Below, piece by piece: positions 57,472-64,000 of a DNA stretch of 64,000 nt; the first letter of the stretch is position 1; every line of letters starts with the position of its first letter. The stretch is from Trachythela sp. YZ-2020. Lineage: Eukaryota; Cnidaria; Anthozoa; Malacalcyonacea; Clavulariidae. The stretch is from contig JADLSH010000367.1 in NCBI GenBank assembly GCA_016169945.1, positions 8,047,501-8,111,500 on the forward strand, given 5' to 3'. The position numbers and the translations under genes are program-made. The notes beneath the pieces are model-generated. The model saw nothing but the letters and a program-made list of their open reading frames with translations. It ran no database searches and was not told where the DNA came from.

Positions 57472-60400
57472 TTAATTATTAATTGCCTGCATCTCCTGTC
57501 TCTTTCTACTACCATCCATTGAATTTCTTAAGTCTTTACATTTCTGTGCCATCATTGATTTGACGATGGCATCAGTGACCTCTGGAAACCTTTTTATGAC
57601 AAAAGCTAGAACAATAAAACACTATTGTTAATACGGTATGACCAATTTGGTTGGTAAATTCCAATGTAAATGAAGGACCAAAGTAAAGGGGGTTTATTTA
57701 GGAACAAAATTTATTCTCAAATTGATTACAATTTTTTTCACATTGATTTCAAATAATAGATACCACATTGATCAAGTTTCAGTTACCAGTCCCAACAGTG
57801 CTAATGACACCCTTATCAACAACCAGGAATTACCATTACCAACTTGCACTCAACATGATTTGTAAGCTTTGCAACTGCCGCCAATTATTGAATTGTTGCA
57901 AGTAAAACAAAATGACCATTTGTAAATGATATTTTTTAGCATTGTTATTTGAAATAATCAGACAACCAAATTTTCAAGATAGCCATTGCAATGTACAATG
58001 ACAATTTTGTAAGTTAAGACACAATCAGAAACTCTAGCCTCCACTTAAGAGTTGTTTCAGAACATTTGTTTCATAGACTACATTTCAAGTCTTTTAAGAT
58101 ATGGAAGAAAATCCTACAGTATACTGTTGCTAATGCCAGACAATTTATCTTCTCAGTGTTATCATTCTTTGAGAGCACTTGTAAAATTTTGTTGCATTGA
58201 AAGGAGACTACTAGCATTATTGTGCTACATACTAAAACAACTTTGGAAACATGCCAAGCTAACAAGCTGTATCAAAGTTACAAAGGTAGCATGTGTATAT
58301 ACATACCATCAATTGGTAAAAGAAGAAAACACAATTACTAACCTATAATCAGTTCAACCTTGGTGCGATCTAATGCAGGCCGTCCCTCTTTGCTTTTTCC
58401 TGTCACAGAGGATTCTGCTAAAACCTTTCTTTCAAAAACAGCAGTCATGAGGTTTACCGTCATTTTTGAAATTAGGTGACCTTATAACCTCACCCATTTG
58501 GACTGAGTCAATATAATCCTAGGAAGTAAAATTAAATATAAGAGAAACACAATTATTATTGAAAGGCAAGCAATCTATGAATCACATCTAGTCAGCTTAA
58601 ATTTTGGGAGGACATTAATTCCCAGCCGGTAGGGCTAATTTAAATTATTACAGTTTTACAGATTAGGTTACATGGCATTTGGTTATCAGAACAAAATGTT
58701 AACCACTTAACCCAATGCAATGACAACAGCAGTGTTAGCCACTTTATATATTTTACTCTGTCTAAAGCCAGATTATTTTATTACTACTTTGGGAATGGGT
58801 TAATAGATATTATTGACATAGTTAGGATCAAAGGGAGACTTTGGTGACAAATACTGTAATGCGCTTTACACAATGTACAAACTCAAACATACCATTAACT
58901 TTGGTGAATTTGACCCTTCCATTTCTTCAACATCCTGCTCCTCTGAGGAACAGCTGCTTGGGGTAGACGATCTTGCAGATTGAGTAGATGGTCTTGTGGC
59001 AAGAGGAGATGGTCTTGTGGCAAGAGGAGATGGTCGGGGCTAGGCGTTTTGGGGTTAGAAACAACAAAGAACTTCGGTTGGTTAATATCATTCTTTTTGT
59101 TGGTTTCAGTAAGGGCTGCCAAAACTGCCTCCTTTATCAAACCAGGCAATCCTAAAGTAAACATGATGGTAATGATTTATTGATTTCATCAGTGAAACCT
59201 TATTCTCAGCAAAGTTTTATCACCTTATCTGCAGCAAAGTTAATCATGCTGCAAAAGATCAGAGGCAACTACAACTACAAGAAAATGTTTTATTACAGGA
59301 CTCACTTTTATGAAGTCTTGAAACTTCACTTTGTAGTTTCTTTACTTCCTCCTGTAATAGTTTGTCTGAAGAAGCTGGTACCGGTACACTAGGTGTTTCA
59401 CCTGGAAGCTCATCAGTCATACATATACTTGTCAATATGTTCTTCACTGGACTCGTCAGACTCAACAGGGGTGCCAATCCTGCTAAGTACTTGTTTATAG
59501 GCTTTCCTCTCTGCAAGTTTTTAACATCTTTATTTTTCTATGAAAAGATTATAAAACATATAATTAGTCTTTAGAGTTCTATGAAAGGTTAATCTGGAAT
59601 ATTTGGTTAGGTAGATAATCCAAGTGGATATTCCAAATATTCTTATCACCAAATATTCCAGATCAAAATTTCCACCAAGTGATTAGTGCAATAAAAATCC
59701 TTCAAAGTTTATTCTATGAAAGGCAACTCATCTAAATGAATGGCTTAGGTCCATTGTTGTGGAGCTATCATTAGCAATTTCATTTCAATTAATCTTTCTA
59801 TAGATTACAAATTAAATCTGTTGAGTTACCAGTATGCCAATGTAAGCCTTGTGGTTTCTACCAAAGACCATAACAATTAGTCTCCAGCAGCTACAGTGCA
59901 ATGAAAGTGGCCCTGACAATTACTAATCAATTCTATCTTAGGTAGATGATGGCGAGAAACACAAGGCTTTTCAATTGCTTATGGTAACTTCAGATAAAAT
60001 GATATTTCAAACATAACAAACTTCAATACGTGGCCAGTGTTCTGTGTTGGTAGCTGATAATAGCATCAGAAAGCAGCACAATTTTCTACTCACTAGGCAA
60101 TTCCACGTGACTGACGTTACATTTGAAGGATTTTTCTAAGAAAAACACATCATATATTTTTGGCTGTTGCTTGCTAACTCGCATTTTTCTTATAAACTTA
60201 AGATAATTATATCCTCTATCTGATGCAAAAGTTTAATTAAATTAAATTAATGTTTTTACTGTTGCCGGCATTTAAGTGACTGTGACTGATGTTACACAGA
60301 ATGGACAAAGCCTTTTATTACAAATTTGTCATATAAGTTTGTCTTCAAACATGACAAAATTTTCAAAATCAATATTTTTTAATTTAAAATATGATTTCAT

Positions 60401-61500
60401 TGTCTATAACAATAATAACTTTATTTATTAAAATTGCAAATTATATTTTTACATAATTTGAACTATGTCATGGAATTGCCCACTACCCAAACTATACAAC
60501 AGATTCAACGTTTGAGTTTAGGCCCTTTGTCGTGAATAAGTGTGAAGGGCCTTAGCTCTAAAAGTCAAATCTGTTCTATCATTTAGGTAGTGAGTGGAAA
60601 ATTTTGCTGCTTTCTGATGAATATATCAAACATAACACTGGTCAACTTCATCATCTTAGACAACATGCATATATAAAGTTTAATTGATAATGGTATCAAA
60701 GATTTTGCAAACCTTCATAATCTTTGCTGGTTTCTTATTGCCTGCACTAGTCTCTTCCAACTGCAGCCTTTTAGCCGAAAATCTTACGACTGTGGAATCA
60801 TTGCCAGTCTCCAAATCTCCATTATTAAGGAAATCCAATTCGCTTTTCATCAGATTAGTTTTGCTATCTGCAGTGAAATAAGCACAAATATTTTACTAGT
60901 ATGTCTGGTATTTGGGGAGAAGTATATACAGCATAGTGTAGTCATTATTCTCGATGACGTCAGATTGAGAAATCCGAGCAAAAAGACTAGGACGAGGCAA
61001 CAAACATGTGGCTGACGAAGCCATTATGGCAAAAGAATAGCATGGAATTGCATAGAATATCAATATTTTTGCTATTAGAAGCCTAAATGCTAAAACTTCA
61101 CTTGGTTTTACGACAGACATATTTATAGACAGTATATGACCCTATTTTATAGTCACAAACGTGTCATTAATATTCAACTGGCAACAATATATATCGCCGG
61201 GGAGCGTGTCTGTATTTGTATTGAATGATTAAATCTCATTGTTAAAACTGTATCATTACGGACTACCTATAGATTTAATGAAGATATGTAGAGATCCTTA
61301 CCACTTGCTGCTAGAACTCTTGCTAAATATGATTTCCAGCCGGCCTTAGGCGCCTTCATTGCCGCATCGCCAAACATAACCATGCCTTCCTTCTCTGGGT
61401 CCTTAAGCATGCTTTTGTCCTTAACATATTCTTCGGCCAAGATGCTTGTCTCGTTGGATTCAATCCAGTGAATCAGCACGTATTTCATTTTGATTGGCAC
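57472..61500 (-). CDS. BEN-domain gene, six exons, two apparent frameshifts
   Basis: Exons on the minus strand: 61500-61302, 60867-60713, 59510-59306, 59151-58893, 58518-58343 and 57605-57472. All introns are GT-AG. The start exon gives MKYVLIHWIESNETS. Exon 3 adds a coiled-coil-like stretch (LLQEEVKKLQSEVSRLH) and exon 4 a serine/proline-rich acidic linker. Exons 5 and 6 encode the C-terminal BEN domain (LMTAVFERKVLAESSVTGKS and FVIKRFPEVTDAIVKSMM, then MAQKCKDLRNS). BEN domains bind DNA, often palindromic sites. Exon 4 needs a frame change between its first and second half, and exon 5 needs one before LMTAVF. These could be real mutations or assembly indels. The gene lies inside the transposon and diverges from the Tnp2 gene, about 220 bp apart. 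Confidence 0.72.
60480..60620. repeat. Small hairpin MITE in a BEN-gene intron
   Basis: Imperfect inverse arms: 'cactaccc...cagattcaacg...taggccctt' on the left against 'aagggcctta...aaatctgttc...aggtagtg' on the right. It lies between BEN exons 2 and 3. Similar short blocks occur near 60080-60110 and 62540-62590. Confidence 0.5.
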
Positions 61501-61639
61501 AATAATAGATCACTCAAATAGCGAGAAAACGAATTTAATTTTTTTGGTTTGTGCTACAAAGCAAAACTGAGTTCTCATCTGTCGAATACAATTTTTTTGA
61601 AATTTTCAAGTCACGCGCGCAATGCATGAACATCAACAA

Positions 61640-61665
61640 CGCGTGACGTCACCACACGTCACGCG
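61640..61665. promoter_or_regulatory. CRE-like palindrome between divergent genes
   Basis: CGCGTGACGT (61640-61649) and its inverse ACGTCACGCG (61656-61665) flank six bases. The left arm overlaps a perfect TGACGTCA, the CREB/ATF site. It lies about midway between the start codons of the BEN gene (61500) and the Tnp2 gene (61719), and so probably belongs to a shared bidirectional promoter. Confidence 0.5.
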
Positions 61666-61718
61666 TGGGTTTTGGGCTGTTTCTCCGGTCGGAGTCAGTT
61701 CACACTTCAAAACCAAAC

Positions 61719-64000
61719 ATGGCGGATGCTGTTGAGTCTGTCGCTGACACTGTTGGAAGAAAAAGGGGCCTTATAAACTATACAGCCTAAATCCAGAGGA
61801 TGAAAGTTTTAACGCCAGAATACCAAGAACGACTAAATGGCGTCGTCTTCATTGTGATACAGACGTTGCGTCCTCAGAACAAAATGATGACGATCAAACT
61901 TCGTCAGCTGAACAGCATGAAGAGCTACATTCACGATGTTCTGGTAATGAAGATCAAGATCTTTCAGGTAGGAATCTTATTACACCACGGCCTCAACCAG
62001 TCCTCATTCAATTCAACAATTATTAAATAAATAAATGTTTTTAGGTGATGATTGCACTGATGATATTTATAATGGCGAAAATCCTGATGGATATGCCCAG
62101 CCTCAAGATGGTAGTGGTGATGAAGACGAAATCGTAAGTATCTATAAACAGCCTCTTGAAATAATTATAAAATAAAAGGGCATGACAAATATTATTACCG
62201 TATTGACTTTTTAATGGTCAAAATTTTATTTGCTGGTTTACAACTAAAACCAAGCTCTCAATCAGGAACAAGCTGATTGCCAAGCAGACATTACTTTTTA
62301 CATGGGGTATATCAATACATACATCAATATACCTGCTAACCATGGTCAGCATATGATCTGTGTTTATGCATGTTGGTGGTCCTTCCTCGTAACATGTCCA
62401 GTGTCTGAGCTGGCCATCCAGCCGTCTTTTGGACGGCCTACTTTCATGCTATAAACATGCTGGAAAGCAAGTTTATAATTTTCAAGAGATGATTATTGTT
62501 AAATCACAAACCTTAACATATGGCCAGTGTCTGGAGCAGACAATAGCATAAAAATGCAGTAAATGTTCCACTCACTACCTAAACGATATATAACAGATTT
62601 CTATGTTTCGAGCAAATGGGGTTGGTAGAAAGCACATGTGCTTTTCTACAAGTAAATAAACATAACATGACAAAGTAAAAACCAATCAGATTGATTTAAT
62701 GAAAACTGAGAGTAAACAAAAATTATAATCACATATATTATATACAAGGGTTAAAAATAAGGATTATGCAAGAATGCATGCATGGGGAAAACAAACAGCA
62801 TGATACAAAAAGTAGGAATAAACCTGTCAACCATCGCTGAGCAAGTCAGACGGTCACACCAAATCAAACTAAAATGCTTATTAATACCAAACCCTATTTT
62901 TATTCCTTAAGACCCTGTAGCATGCCTATTCTATCTTGGGAATGGGATAATTAACCTATAAGATTAAGTTAGCCTAGTTGCCAGGCAATTTGTACCAGTC
63001 ATCAGATACAAAATTAAAACATTGAAATACCACACATCCAGTCTGAGTCAAAGAAAACCTTAATTACAAAGAGAGGTTTGTTTTGAATTTGAATGGTGAA
63101 AAATGCATAAACCATAACTTTATCACCTCCTTTCATAAAGCTTTAAATTTCAACACACCTAAAATGACCTTCTGTAAGTTAACAAACCCAATTTTGCTTT
63201 CCTCATCAGTTGTTCTACACAGATCACATAATTTGTGTTACATATTCGTGAAACTCTGTTTAAATACTAAATATTGGTATCTTGACAATTTGATTTAGGG
63301 TGATGAATTTTACCAGTCTGAGGCTGATAAACTGGCAGATGAACCACTGTATGAGAATGCACCCATCACTCTTGGTCAGTGTCTCCTGCTCATAATGGCA
63401 TTTGCAATTGGAAACAACAACCAATACTGCTGTCGGTAACTTGCTTAAATTGTTGAGCATGATACTCCCAATTGGATCACGTTTGCCTAGAACAAAATAT
63501 TTGTTTGACAAGTACTTTAATGGTTTTCAAGAAGGACTTGAATATAAATTCTTCTGCCCAAGTTGTCAAACACTTCTGAAAACAAGTGACAGCTTAAATT
63601 GTGAAATTTGTGAAAAAGAATATGTACGCCAAGAACTCCTTGAACAAGGCAATTTCTTTTTGTATCTACCAATTGAAAAACAATTGAATGATTTCGTTCA
63701 GAAGCATGATATTTCTAAGGATTTAGAATACCGTTTTAATCGAGAAAAAGATGATGATGTAATTAGTGATATTTACGATGGGCAAATGTACAAATCTCTT
63801 GGCGATGGAATTCTTACATCTGACAGAGATGCAATGAGCTTATCCTTTAGTTGTGATGGTGTCCCTGTTTTCAAGTCTTCCAATTTTAGTATATGGCCAT
63901 TGCAAGGAATGCTAAATGAACTTCCTCCCCAAAAGCGGAAGCAGAATATTTTCTTAATAGGCCTATGGTTTGGATCCAGTAAACCAAACATTCTAGAATT
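61719..64000 (+). CDS. Tnp2-like (EnSpm/CACTA) transposase, 5' part, frameshifted
   Basis: Exons: 61719-61967, 62045-62133 and 63299 to beyond the window, with GT-AG introns. Exon 1 starts MADAVESVADTVG; its later part (YSLNPEDESF, SSEQNDDDQTSS) is in another frame, so one base is off near 61760. Exon 2 is acidic (GDEDEI). Exon 3 starts GDEFYQSEADKLADEP, needs another one-base shift near 63410, then runs open. It has a zinc-ribbon-like FFCPSCQTLLKTSDSLNCEIC block, then LSFSCDGVPVFKSS and IFLIGLWFGSSKPNI. Those last blocks are the pattern I know from animal Tnp2-type transposases. The catalytic domain continues past the edge. It would cut and join the transposon ends in the nucleus. Confidence 0.72.

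Larger units (their letters stand above)
56669..64000. mobile_element. EnSpm/CACTA-like transposon, left part (runs off the window)
   Basis: The left junction is set by comparison. The 60 bp before 56669 match 8507-8568, where the sequence runs on without the insert; the match stops exactly at 56668. The first bases are CCCTTACGAAAAAACCACAT, then come CACATGTG-rich repeats (56680-56962), a BEN-domain gene on the minus strand and a Tnp2-like transposase gene on the plus strand. The right end is outside the window, so terminal inverted repeats and the 3-bp target duplication of this superfamily could not be tested. Several frameshifts suggest an inactive copy. Confidence 0.7.

Overview
The window is AT-rich eukaryotic DNA, dense in repeats, with no bacterial-style operons. 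Two intact single-exon class I terpene synthase genes carry both metal-binding motifs. Intron-bearing genes, tRNA-derived SINEs, LINEs, foldback transposons and a hammerhead-ribozyme satellite surround them. Animal terpene synthases of this type are known from octocorals (soft corals) and some sponges, so an octocoral-like cnidarian is the best guess. That is an inference; no species marker is visible.

Layout. 1-8.5 kb: repeats only, including a hAT-type MITE (1279-1646), a dispersed duplication (3285-5450, second copy 24462-26390) and an inverted-repeat region (5870-8490) carrying a recurrent stem-loop motif and one hammerhead-like motif. 8.9-12.7 kb: a complete foldback element (8917-12695) with a 9-bp target duplication. 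12.7-17.2 kb: LINE leader copy, MITE, SINEs, a possible terminal exon (14407-14585), a retrozyme-like tandem array with four hammerhead ribozymes (15127-16016) and a minisatellite-bearing TIR element. 18.3-19.6 kb: terpene synthase 1 on the minus strand. 20-26 kb: MITEs and repeats, otherwise empty. 26.4-29.4 kb: a LINE inserted in a mariner-like TIR element. 32-34 kb: the 3' flank of a third terpene synthase locus whose coding region is missing. 33.9-41.3 kb: a large palindrome centred on a LINE whose ORF1 has two CCCH zinc fingers. 39.3-44.6 and 49.6-55.3 kb: two direct copies of a >5-kb segmental duplication. Terpene synthase 2 (44896-46143, plus strand) lies between them.

From 56669 to the window end is the left part of an EnSpm/CACTA-like DNA transposon. 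It has a cluster of palindromic CACATGTG repeats, a six-exon BEN-domain gene on the minus strand and a divergent Tnp2-type transposase gene running off the right edge. The copy carries several apparent frameshifts. Its left junction is supported by a related, uninterrupted sequence at 8507-8568.

The three most notable systems are: (1) the hammerhead array at 15.1-16.0 kb, built like the metazoan retrozymes that produce small circular RNAs; (2) the BEN plus Tnp2 transposon, where the BEN protein could play the role plant TNPA plays at subterminal repeats; (3) the terpene synthase pair with a third locus broken just after the stop-codon position. All alignments here were made by eye; no database was searched.
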